NCBI RefSeq assembly: GCF_023073715.1
Contig: NZ_JADPKA010000094.1
Location: 1 to 64,000, forward strand
Length of the DNA: 64,000 nt
Direction: 5' to 3'
From: Bradyrhizobium sp. 164
GTDB lineage: Bacteria; Pseudomonadota; Alphaproteobacteria; Rhizobiales; Xanthobacteraceae
Numbering within the stretch: position 1 is the stretch's first letter; each line of letters opens with the position of its first letter. The notes beneath the pieces are model-generated. The model saw only the letters and a program-made list of their open reading frames with translations, made no database searches and had not been told where the DNA came from. The position numbers and the translations under genes are program-made. This document shows positions 16,963 through 26,781 of this stretch, one piece after another.

Positions 16963-17844
16963 GCGGCGCGTCTACTCGCCCTGGCGCGAGACGTGGCGGC
17001 GCTATAGTCGCCACAAGCTCGCTGTGGTCAGTGCGTTCCTGCTTCTCGTTCTGATCCTGGCGGTGGTGATTGGCCCCTTCGTCTGGCGGGTCAAGATCGA
17101 CGACATCGACATCGTCGCGGGTATGCAGGGCCCATCGCTGGCCCATCCTTTCGGCACCGACGATCTCGGCCAGGACATCCTGGCCCGCATGATCTATGGC
17201 GGGCGCATCTCGCTCGCGGTCGGTCTCGCCGCAATGCTGGTCTCGGTCTTTGTCGGTGTGCTGATCGGTGCGCTCGCCGGCATGTCGCGCGGTGCGCTCG
17301 GTCATGGGCTGATGTGGCTCACCGATCTCTTTTTGTCGCTGCCGCAATTGCCGCTCCTGCTGTTGCTCATTTATCTCTTCCGCGACGGGCTGAAAGCCGC
17401 GTTCGGCCCGGAGGGCGGCATCTTTATCCTGATCGTGCTCGTGATCGGCGGCCTCCGCTGGATGCCGGTGGCGCGCCTCGTGCGCGCGCAGTTCCTGTCG
17501 ATCCGCGAGAAAGAATTCGTCGAGGCCGCGCGGGCGCTCGGCGCCAGTCCAGTGCGGCAGGTGGTGCGCCACATCCTGCCCAATGCGCTCGGCCCCGTGA
17601 TCATCGCCGGCACCATCGACGTCGCTGCCGCCATCATCGCCGAATCGACGTTGTCGTTCCTCGGCCTCGGCTTTCCGCCGGATACCCCGACTTGGGGGCG
17701 GCTGCTGTACGACGCCAAGGATTTTCTCGACATCGGCCCGCATTGGGCGCTGTTCCCGGGCGGCGCGATCTTCATCGCGGTGGTAGCCATCAACTTCATC
17801 GGTGACGGCTTGCGTGACGCGCTCGATGCGCGACGGGCGATCTG

Positions 17845-17845
<1 letters not shown>
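16928..17845 (+). CDS. ABC transporter permease (DppC type)
   Basis: A 305-aa partner permease with an N-terminal OppC-type region (WRRYSRHKLAVVSAFLL), the GTDDLGQDILARMIYGGR segment (about 76-93) and an EAA loop (EAARALGASPVRQVVRHILP). Six spans are predicted. The start overlaps the preceding gene by 35 bases, and the stop shares one base with the next start (TGATG), the tight packing of an operon. Confidence 0.93.
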
Positions 17846-18836
<991 letters not shown>

Positions 18837-18840
<4 letters not shown>

Positions 18841-19805
18841 GCCAACCGTTGCTGCGCGTCAGCGGCCTGAAGAAACATTTTCCCGTGCTCGGCGGTCTGC
18901 TGTCGCGCCAAGTTGGGACCGTCTACGCGGTCGACGGCGTGTCTTTCTCCGTGAATCGCGGCGAGACGCTCGGCCTCGTCGGCGAGTCCGGCTGCGGCAA
19001 GTCCACGACGGGGCGTTGCGTGCTGCGCCTGATCGAGCCGACCGACGGCGAGGTCACCTTCGACGGCCAGGACGTGCGTAAGCTCGGCGGCAACGATCTG
19101 CGCGCGATGCGGCGGAACATGCAGCTCGTATTCCAGGATCCGTTCGCCTCGCTCAATCCGCGCATGACGGTCGGTGCGATCCTCGGCGAAGCCTTCACCA
19201 TCCACAATCTCGCCTCGTCCGCGAAAGAGCGCGAGGAGCGCGTCGCGGGTCTCCTGGTCAAGGTTGGGCTCAAGGCCGAGCACATGCGGCGCTACCCGCA
19301 CGAGTTCTCCGGCGGCCAGCGCCAGCGCATCGTGATCGCGCGGGCGCTCGCGGTCGAACCGAAGCTGATCGTCTGCGACGAGCCGGTCTCCGCGCTCGAC
19401 GTGTCGATTCAGGCGCAAGTGATCAACCTGTTGGAAGATCTCCAGGCCGAGCTGAACCTCACCTATTTGTTCGTCGCGCACGATCTCTCTGTCGTCGAGC
19501 ACATCTCCGATCGCGTCGCGGTGATGTATCTCGGCCGCATCGTCGAACTCGCGAAGGCGAGTGATCTCTACCGCAACCCGCAGCATCCCTACACCAGGGC
19601 GCTCCTGTCCGCGGTGCCGGTGCCCGATCCCAAGTTCAAGCGCGAACGCATCCGCCTCAAGGGCGACGTGCCGAGCCCGATGAAACCGCCATCCGGCTGC
19701 CACTTCCACACCCGTTGTCCGATCGCCCAGCCGCGCTGTGCGGAAAGCGCGCCGGAGCTGAGGGAAGGGGCGGGCGGGCACTTTGTGGCGTGCCATCTGG
19801 CTTGA
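18837..19805 (+). CDS. ABC transporter ATP-binding protein (DppF type)
   Basis: A 322-aa second ATPase of the importer: Walker A GESGCGKS, FQDPFASLNP, signature FSGGQRQR, Walker B LIVCDEPV, and the C-terminal Cys-bearing extension (GCHFHTRCPIAQPRC). The ATG at 18837 is in an ATGA overlap with the previous stop and preceded by GGGAGG; upstream in-frame starts would lie inside the previous gene. It ends the importer operon. Confidence 0.94.
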
Positions 19806-19829
19806 TGCCGGCGGAAAGCGGAGCGCGAG

Positions 19830-20477
19830 TCATTCGTGAAGCAGGCCGTGCTCCGAAAGGGCCTGCTTGAAAGCCTGCACCGACGTATGGTGATGCGCGG
19901 AGAGACCCGCCTCGCGCGCGCCGGCAACATTGGCCGCGACATCGTCGACGAACAGGGCCATCTCCGGCCTCACGTTGAGCTCGGACAGGCAGCGGCGGTA
20001 GCAGCGCGGGTCCGGCTTCGCCGTCTTGAACTGGGCCGAGGTGTAGATTTGAGAGCCGAACAGCGGGCGCAAGTCCGGCAGCAGGGTGTCGATATGGTCA
20101 GCGACCAGCGTGGTGTTGTTGGTAAGGACGGCAATGTCGACGGTCTTGCGCAAGCTGTCGGCAATCTCCAGCATCGCGCGTTTGGCCTGCATTGAACGGC
20201 GCCGCGCCTCGACCCATTCGTCGAGCGATAGGGAATAACCGATGCGCTCGCCGAACCCGCGCAGATAGTCTGAGGCATCGAGCGCGCCAGTGTCGCCGAG
20301 AAATTCGAATCCGGATGCCCAGATCGCCTTGTAGACGGCTTCACTCGTGATCCCGGCCAGCTCCGCAAGAAAGGCGACGCGCTTTTCCCTCTCGTAGTCA
20401 CAGAGGACGTTGTCCATATCGAAAAGGACGAGCTTAATCTCGCCAGTCACCGCAGCACTCTCGGATCGGCCGAACAT
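19830..20477 (-). CDS. HAD family hydrolase
   Basis: A 215-aa haloacid-dehalogenase superfamily phosphatase-like enzyme: catalytic DxD in LVLFDMDNVLCDYE, helical cap (about 35-100), motif II TNNT, motif III Lys in KTAKPDP, and motif IV FVDDVAANV. It resembles the YihX/epoxide-hydrolase-N-like subgroup; the substrate is unknown. The start is the ATG at 20477; a GTG closer to the first strand (VTGEIKLVL) is an alternative. It converges with the ABC operon. Confidence 0.85.
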   Translation of the reverse strand: MFGRSESAAVTGEIKLVLFDMDNVLCDYEREKRVAFLAELAGITSEAVYKAIWASGFEFLGDTGALDASDYLRGFGERIGYSLSLDEWVEARRRSMQAKRAMLEIADSLRKTVDIAVLTNNTTLVADHIDTLLPDLRPLFGSQIYTSAQFKTAKPDPRCYRRCLSELNVRPEMALFVDDVAANVAGAREAGLSAHHHTSVQAFKQALSEHGLLHE

Positions 20478-20538
20478 CCGGCCGCGGTGCAAATCATATC
20501 CCGTCCGGACCCGACGGACAAATCCAGAGGAGAGGTCG

Positions 20539-22443
20539 TCACGCGCTCTTGGCCGGCCACGGAACGACCTGTCCCGACATCACCAGCCGGTCACGGCCGC
20601 TGTCCTTGGCCGCGTAGAGCGCGCGGTCGGCGGCCGCGACCAGCGTGCTGCAGTCCATCGCGGTCTGGGACGGAAGAGCCGTCGCGCCGCCAACGCTCGC
20701 AGTCACCAGCCGGGAAGGTGGATTCTGTGCATGCAGCATGCCGAGACCGTGCAGCGCCTGGCGAATCCCTTCGCCGATCTCGGTGCAGCCATCCGGGCCG
20801 GTGTTCGGCAACAGCACGGCGAATTCCTCGCCGCCGTAGCGCGCGGCGAGGTCGGCCGGGCGCTTGGCCTGGGCGGACAGGATCCTGCCGAGCGCGCGCA
20901 GGCAGGCGTCGCCCGCCTGATGTCCGTAATGATCGTTGAACTTCTTGAAATGATCGACATCGACCAGCAGCAGCGAGAGCTGCGTGCCGTCGCGCCGGGC
21001 GCGCGCCCACTCATCGGCGAGACGTTCGTCGAATGTGCGTCGGTTGGCGAGGCCGGTAAGGCCGTCGGTCGTTGCGAGCGAGGCGAGTTTGTCCTGAAGG
21101 TCCTTCTGCTCGGTCATGTCGCGCACCACCGCGACGACGCCGTCGATGGCACCGCTGTCCGAGGCAAGGGTCACGTGCAGCGCCGCCTCGGCCCAGATCT
21201 CGCCCTTGTCGCGATGACGCTGGCGATAGACGAACCGCGCTTCCTCGGCTTCGCCATTCTTCAGCGCAATGATCGCCTGCTCGACCCGTTGCATGTCGTC
21301 CGTGTGAATGCCGGCCAAAGCCGACGTGTCCAGCAGTTCCTCGGCGGACCAGCCGGTGATGCGCGCGCATGAGGGAGAGACGTAGAGCAGCCGGTTATCG
21401 AGCCCGATCCGGGTCACCATGTCGCTGGATTGCTCGGCCAGCAGGCGGAAATTCGCTTCCTTGGCAACCAAGGCCTGGGCCATGAGCTGCCGCTGCACCA
21501 ACTGACGGACCAAGTAGAAGCCGATCACCGCGATCAGCAGAACGAGGCCGAGGACGAAGGTCATGCGCGCGGCCGCCGCGCGTCGCCAGGGCGCCAGCAC
21601 GTCGTCTTGCGACTTGCTCGCCAGCACCATCAGCGGATAGCGGCTGCTGCGCTGGTAGTAGCTCAGCCGCTCCACGCCATCGAGCGGCGATTTGAAATAG
21701 TAGACCGAGGCGGCGGGGCGGCTTTTCCAGCTTCTGAACAGGGGCGCATTGGACAGGTCGCGTCCAACGAAGGCGCCGCTCTCGTCGCGACTGCGCGCCA
21801 GCATGATGCCGCTATTGTTGAGCAGCGATGCCGAGCCGTTCGGACCGATGTCGAACCGCTCGTAGAACTTGACGAAATAGCTGACGTCGATCGTGAGCAG
21901 GGCAACGCCGGCGAAGCCGCCGTCGGAATCGTTGATCCGGCGGGATGCGGTGATGATCCATTGGCCGCCGGCTCTGCTCTTGACGGGCGGTCCGATCAGC
22001 GTGCCGGTTGCAGGCGAGTCGCGATGGTGGCGGAAATAACCGCGATCGCTGTTGTTAAGGTTGGAGAAGTCGAGGCGTTCAGTCGTGGCAAGCCAGCGGC
22101 CGGTCGCGTCGTAGACGAAGATGCCGCGGATGCGGTCCGATGATTTGCGTGTCGGCAGATAAGCCTGGAGTTTCGCAATCGTGTCCGGACCCGTCCCGTC
22201 GATTTCGAGCCGATGGACCAACCCGACCAGGATCGTGTCGACCAGTTCGAATGTATCGTCCGCGTGCTGGATCAGCGAATGCGCCAGATTGGTGACGTCG
22301 ACTTCGGCTGCCCTGAGATCGGCATTGCGCGCTTCCCATTCACGCCAGGCGCTCAAGCCGAGGATCGCCACGCAAGTCAGCGCGACGAAGCCCGCCGCCC
22401 AAAGCGGAAGGCGCGTCTTGCCGAGTTCGCGGCTCGTGACCAT
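20539..22443 (-). CDS. Sensor diguanylate cyclase (CACHE-like, PAS, GGDEF)
   Basis: A 634-aa membrane enzyme predicted to make cyclic di-GMP. Domains in order: span 1 (about 15-35), a periplasmic sensory region of about 260 residues resembling a double-CACHE fold, span 2 (LGLVLLIAVIGFYLV), a PAS domain with PAC tail (YRQRHRDKGEIWAEAALHV), and a GGDEF domain. The active site GGEEF is intact, and RPAD five residues before it matches the product-inhibition I-site. The ATG at 22443 follows GGAGC; the longer frame upstream has no membrane-protein character. There is no EAL domain. Confidence 0.88.
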   Translation of the reverse strand: MVTSRELGKTRLPLWAAGFVALTCVAILGLSAWREWEARNADLRAAEVDVTNLAHSLIQHADDTFELVDTILVGLVHRLEIDGTGPDTIAKLQAYLPTRKSSDRIRGIFVYDATGRWLATTERLDFSNLNNSDRGYFRHHRDSPATGTLIGPPVKSRAGGQWIITASRRINDSDGGFAGVALLTIDVSYFVKFYERFDIGPNGSASLLNNSGIMLARSRDESGAFVGRDLSNAPLFRSWKSRPAASVYYFKSPLDGVERLSYYQRSSRYPLMVLASKSQDDVLAPWRRAAAARMTFVLGLVLLIAVIGFYLVRQLVQRQLMAQALVAKEANFRLLAEQSSDMVTRIGLDNRLLYVSPSCARITGWSAEELLDTSALAGIHTDDMQRVEQAIIALKNGEAEEARFVYRQRHRDKGEIWAEAALHVTLASDSGAIDGVVAVVRDMTEQKDLQDKLASLATTDGLTGLANRRTFDERLADEWARARRDGTQLSLLLVDVDHFKKFNDHYGHQAGDACLRALGRILSAQAKRPADLAARYGGEEFAVLLPNTGPDGCTEIGEGIRQALHGLGMLHAQNPPSRLVTASVGGATALPSQTAMDCSTLVAAADRALYAAKDSGRDRLVMSGQVVPWPAKSA

Positions 22444-22623
22444 CAGGCTTGCTCCAAATCGGTGCAAACCTCTCACTTTAGCCTTAACGGCCTGTTGCAA
22501 CTTCTGCGATGATTTTGTGCGTCCGTAGTCAACCGGACGGGTCGACGAGATCTTGACCGACTCTGCTCGGCGGTTGTTAACCACCTCGCCGCAGCGTGAC
22601 AGCCTCATCCTGCGTCCGCTGCG

Positions 22624-22845
22624 TCATCCCTCCAGCGTGAAGCCGACGCGCAGCGTGACCTGATAGTGACGGACAGTGCCGTTCTCGATGTGGCCGCGCG
22701 TCTGCACAACCTCGAACCATTTCATCTCGCGAACGGTCTTGGCGGCGCGCCCGATCGCGTTCTGGATCGCATCCTCGATGGAGGTCTCGGATGATCCGAC
22801 CAGTTCCAGGATCTTATAGACGTGATCATGTTCGGCTGTGGGCAT
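22624..22845 (-). CDS. Dodecin
   Basis: A 73-aa dodecin, a small flavin-binding protein that assembles as a hollow dodecamer and stores or buffers flavin. It shows the family pattern VYKILELVGSSETSIEDA, the AIGRAAKTVREMKWFEV helix-strand with the conserved Trp, and the C-terminal strand HYQVTLRVGFTLE. The ATG at 22845 is chosen because GGGAGG precedes it by six bases. Confidence 0.92.
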   Translation of the reverse strand: MPTAEHDHVYKILELVGSSETSIEDAIQNAIGRAAKTVREMKWFEVVQTRGHIENGTVRHYQVTLRVGFTLEG

Positions 22846-22974
22846 GATGAGCCTCCCTCGGTTGCGCTGCGGCATGCATCGCTTGCGCTCTGATCTGAAC
22901 GAGCGCCAATGCTTCAGGTTCCGTCTTGCGATGGCCGGCATACGCCCGGTGGTGGAGGGGGCAGTCTCCTCCTG

Positions 22975-24327
22975 CTAAGCGCTGCCCACGGATTCCGCGC
23001 GGCGCGACAGGACGTAGCGCTCACACTCGGCGGCGTCAGGCTGGCGATGCGGTGGACGCAGGCTATCTGCAGCCTGCTGCACGATGGGCGCAGGTTGAGT
23101 GGCTCGCCAGAGCAGGCGCAGCAGCAGGGCCAGCAGCACCATCATCGCGAAGCCGCCGATGGAAGGTACAAATTTGTCGTCCATCCCAGTCAGATCCGCT
23201 TCATTGCCGAACTGCGCTGCGAGTCTGGCCGATTGCAGCATTCCATAGGCGCCGGCAAGCAGGATCAATCCGTAGAGGAAACTGCGCTCCCGGGCGTTCG
23301 CCACTTGTGCAAGATCAGGAAGCATCAACGCAAGGCCGATTCCGATGATCGGCAGGTCGTAATCATAGGCGTAGGGGCTGATCATCACCGACACCATGGC
23401 AGCGACACCGAACGCGAAATTGGGTGAGGCCCTGCGCGCCGTTCCAAGCCAGACCGCAAGCACGACCGCAAACAGGGCGAGGCTCGCCGCAGCCGCCTGC
23501 ATCCAGAAGGCAACGCTTGAGGGAAGGCCGGCCCGGCCAAGCGCAGCGTAGGTCGAGACCATGCGGAACAGCGGATAGAAGCCGCGCTCCAGGAAGATAG
23601 CCGATTCCCGGATTGCGCCGAGCCATGCGGTCCAGATCTGCCATCCGAACACGAGCGTGCAGACGAGCGAGCTTGCGAGCACGACTGCAGCGGCGGTCGC
23701 GAGCGCCCCCCAGCGGCGCGTCGCCAGCATGTAGACTCCGGCGGCGATGGCCAGGTGCGGCTTGATCACCATTGCCCCCAGAGCAAGACCAGCGATGATC
23801 TGACGCCGCTCGACGTTGAGGCAGACGATGCCGATTAGGGTGCCGGTCAGGAAGCCGTTCTGGCCGCAGCCGACCGTGATCGCCAGCGCAGGAAACAGCA
23901 CGACCAAGACGAGCGCGAAATTCTGCCCGGCGATGGCCCGAAGCGTCAGGAGGTAGGCAACCAGCGTGGCCGTGATGAACAGCAGATAGGCGATGCCGGC
24001 CGGCAGCAGCGCGAATGGCGCCACCAGAAGATCGAACTGCGGCGGATAAGTCCAGGGCATGAAGCTGGTTGAACCGGCAAATGCCTGCTGAAGCTTGACC
24101 AGCGTCTCGAACCGGTAGACCAGATCGAGCTGACCGTAGCAGATCTGCTGTGCGACGATGTAGAAGGCGTCGAAATCTGACAGTTCGCGGACTTGCCAGG
24201 CGCTCCAGCGGCCGAACCTGAACGTCTTGAACAGGACCATCACAGCGAGCGTCGCAAGCACGAAGCGGACATAGATCGTCCGCTTCGACGGTGAGGATTG
24301 AACCGCTTCCAGCGTCTCGGCAAACAT
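22975..24327 (-). CDS. GT87-type membrane glycosyltransferase
   Basis: A polytopic membrane protein of about 450 aa with roughly ten spans, matching the DUF2029/GT87 family of polyprenyl-phosphate-sugar-dependent mannosyl/arabinosyl-type transferases. Visible marks are the conserved acidic pair in SDFDAFYIVAQQ early in the protein, YPPQFDLLVAPFALLP, KPHLAIAAGVYML and SPYAYDYDLPI. The acceptor is unknown. The start is uncertain: 24327 gives MFAETLEAVQ before the first span; 24399 is also open. Confidence 0.75.
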   Translation of the reverse strand: MFAETLEAVQSSPSKRTIYVRFVLATLAVMVLFKTFRFGRWSAWQVRELSDFDAFYIVAQQICYGQLDLVYRFETLVKLQQAFAGSTSFMPWTYPPQFDLLVAPFALLPAGIAYLLFITATLVAYLLTLRAIAGQNFALVLVVLFPALAITVGCGQNGFLTGTLIGIVCLNVERRQIIAGLALGAMVIKPHLAIAAGVYMLATRRWGALATAAAVVLASSLVCTLVFGWQIWTAWLGAIRESAIFLERGFYPLFRMVSTYAALGRAGLPSSVAFWMQAAAASLALFAVVLAVWLGTARRASPNFAFGVAAMVSVMISPYAYDYDLPIIGIGLALMLPDLAQVANARERSFLYGLILLAGAYGMLQSARLAAQFGNEADLTGMDDKFVPSIGGFAMMVLLALLLRLLWRATQPAPIVQQAADSLRPPHRQPDAAECERYVLSRRAESVGSA

Positions 24328-24399
24328 CGGCGACGACCTCGAACCCTGATAGATCGCGGCCGGGTACGCGGTTCCGCCGATCCCCGGCCAAATTGCCAC

Positions 24400-24896
24400 C
24401 AGAGGTTTAAGGGAGAGTAAGGACTGTCGCAGAATTCAAGCAAAAGGTCGCATTGGTGCGGCCGAAGCCGATGCCGGTGGATCCGAGATCCCGCTCGGTT
24501 GCCCCGCAAAGGCCGTCGCATAGGACATCTTGGCTGATTCCAGCGGGTGCCTCTCCGGTGCTTTCAAAATCGCCCCGAGAAATTCCTTCTCGGCGTCCAT
24601 CCGGTCGGTGCGGAAACGCCATTAAGTGTCGCATTCGAGATCGACTGGATTTCAGCCAATCAGATCGACATGGAGCAGGCGCACAGACAGCGATGTCCTG
24701 ATGAGAGGACCGCCTGGCCTATTCATCGACTGCACCCCGCTCTCCGACATCAAGGTGCCGATCGGCTTCGACCATCCCAGTCCACAGTCCAATTCATGGA
24801 CGGTGACGGGCCACGCAAGTCCAAAAGCAACCAGAAGGACCGCCAGTTGAACGCCGCGGGGAAAGCCGAAGAGCCATCGTCAACACGCTCCCGCCT
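24400..24896. other. Intergenic, nothing recognised
   Basis: Nearly 500 bases between the GT87 and HNH genes. Short open frames exist on both strands, but none has a ribosome site, domain or protein-like composition I would trust. No repeat or terminator was seen. Confidence 0.45.
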
Positions 24897-25454
24897 CTAC
24901 GGATCCAGCTCCGTATCCCAATATAGATAGTCCAGCCAGCTGTCGTGCAGATAGTTCGGCGGAAACAGGCGGCCGTTGCGGTGGAGTTGGTGTACGGTCG
25001 GCGCGAACGCACTCTGGCGCGGAAACATTTTTGCTTGCGCCGGGGTGAGATTGCCCTTGCGCAGATTACAGGGCGAGCACGCCGCGACCACGTTCTCCCA
25101 GGTGGTCTGGCCGCCTTTGCTGCGCGGGATGATGTGATCGAAGGTGAGGTCTTCAGGCGAGCCGCAATATTGGCAGGCGAAACGATCGCGCAGGAAGACG
25201 TTGAAACGGGTGAAGGCGGGATGGGTGGTCGGCTTGACGAAGGATTTGAGCGAAACCACGCTCGGCAATTGCATCTCTAACGTCGGACTTCGAACCGCCT
25301 GGTCGTAATGCGCGACGATGTTGACGCGGTCGAGGAACACCGCCTTGATCGCGTCCTGCCACGACCACAAAGACAGTGGGTAGTAACTCAGCGGCCGGAA
25401 GTCCGCGTTCAGCACCAACACCGGCCAACTGCCTTGCGAGACATGTGCGTTCAA
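24897..25454 (-). CDS. HNH endonuclease family protein
   Basis: A 185-aa protein with a C-terminal HNH nuclease fold: zinc-binding Cys pairs CQYCG (about 94-98) and CSPC (about 126-129), and the catalytic core FDHIIPRSKGG (about 104-114). The N-terminal part (VLVLNADFRPLSYYPLS, WQDAIKAVFLDRV) is typical of a widespread chromosomal HNH subfamily in alphaproteobacteria rather than a phage or restriction enzyme. No phage genes are adjacent; its target and role are unknown. Confidence 0.88.
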   Translation of the reverse strand: MNAHVSQGSWPVLVLNADFRPLSYYPLSLWSWQDAIKAVFLDRVNIVAHYDQAVRSPTLEMQLPSVVSLKSFVKPTTHPAFTRFNVFLRDRFACQYCGSPEDLTFDHIIPRSKGGQTTWENVVAACSPCNLRKGNLTPAQAKMFPRQSAFAPTVHQLHRNGRLFPPNYLHDSWLDYLYWDTELDP

Positions 25455-25665
25455 GTAACGCTCCCGGCCTCCAATGTACGCTGCGAAGCAGCAAGTACTG
25501 ACATACTACATGCAGCGTGACGGGATTGTGAAGCCCGTTGAGCGACTTATTCAGTCGCAAGCAATGCGGCGGCGAGGTGGCAAAAGCGCTCAAAAAGCCG
25601 CGATCCCCGGGGACCATGCAGCCGGCCCGGAACCGCCTTCACGGTGCGTTGCAGCTCTATCTTCG

Positions 25666-26642
25666 CTACTCCCGCACCCGCTCGAGCTTCTGCAAACATC
25701 GCGTGGCGCGCACCGCGGGCGGCATCTCCTCGTCCGGAAAGCTCGTCTTCCAGTCGGTAACACCGACTTCACCGACATAGATGGCGCCCTTCGAATCCAG
25801 GGCGATGCCGTGCGGCGCCAAAAACTTTCCGCTGGCCACGCCGGGCCCTTCCTCGCCGCCAAGCCGCGCGATGCGCCTGCCCTGCGCGTCTCGATCGATA
25901 GCCGCGGCCCGAGATTGGGCACCTTGCGGTTGACGGCCAGGCCGGGGCCGAGCTCGCCGACCACGAAGGTCGGGCTCTTAGCCCCACCGCAGCAGCACAG
26001 CGCGCAGGGGCGGTGCAAGTTGTTCCACTGCGTCTCGTATTTGCCGTCTCCATCGAACACCTGCACGCGGTGGTTCTCGCGGTCGGCGACGTAAACCCAG
26101 CCGTGGGCGTCAGTGGCAATATTGTGCACGATGTTGAACTGACCGGGATCGGTCCCCGGCTCGCCCCAGCTCCTCATCAGCTTGCCGTCGGGGGTGAACT
26201 TGTGCACGCGCGCATTGCCATAGCCGTCGGAGACGTAGATCTCGCCCTTCGGCGACAGCGCGGTGTGGGTGCAGCGGTGGAAGGGATCGCCGCTCATGAA
26301 CGGCGCTGGCTTCTCGGGAATGCCGATCGTCAGCAGTACCTTGCCCTCAGTGGTGCATTTGCGCACGGTGTGGTCGCCGTCATCGGTGCAGTAGAGATTG
26401 TCCTCCGCGTCGATATGCAGGCCATGCGCGCGCGAGAACAGGCCTTCGCCCCAGCTGCGCAGGAAATTGCCTTCGCGGTCGAGCACCACCATCGGATGAG
26501 CGCCGCGGTTGAAAACGTAGATCTGGTCCTTGCTGTCGACCGCGACCGAGGCGACGTCGGTGAGTTGCCAGCTGTCCGGCAGCTTGGCGAAGTTTTCGAC
26601 CACGCGGTAGCGGTGCTCGCCGCTGCCGAGAATGGCTGGCAT
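25666..26642 (-). pseudogene. NHL-repeat protein with a frameshift
   Basis: A six-bladed-propeller type protein (NHL repeats; related to peptidyl-alpha-hydroxyglycine lyase-like proteins). Repeats such as DQIYVFNRGAHPMVVLD, EDNLYCTDDGDHTVRKC, GEIYVSDGYGNARVHKF and GWVYVADRENHRVQVFD run without break to about 25905. There one frame reads on as arginine-rich nonsense to 25590. The true continuation, RRIARLGGEEGPG, FLAPHGIALDSKGAIYVGEV and a stop at 25666, is one base out of frame. A single-base loss near 25900 explains it. The gene is either recently broken or misread at this site; without the shift it would be about 325 aa. It precedes a flavin monooxygenase on the other side of a repeat. Confidence 0.8.
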
Positions 26643-26656
26643 GGGTTCCTCCTCCT

Positions 26657-26759
26657 GTCATTCGGGGGCGCGCGTTATCGCGAGCCCGGAATCCATCCAT
26701 CCGCCAATATGCGACGCAATGGATTTTGGGCTCGCGACTTCGTTGCGCCCCGGAATGAC
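26657..26759. repeat. Palindromic intergenic repeat (GTCAT...ATGAC)
   Basis: The stretch opens with GTCATTCGGGGGCGCGCG and closes with the near-complement CGCCCCGGAATGAC, with internal paired segments. It belongs to the same intergenic family as the copies at 41925, 45700, 52624, 57928 and 59890. Confidence 0.65.
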
Positions 26760-26781
26760 GGCTGGATCATGTGGCACCACC

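Noticed and set aside
24547..24930. 127-aa plus-strand frame between GT87 and HNH genes
   Set aside because: Low-complexity, no ribosome site, and it overlaps the HNH 3' end antisense.
24897..25454. HNH gene as a homing or phage nuclease
   Set aside because: No intron, intein or phage neighbours; the protein resembles a conserved chromosomal subfamily.
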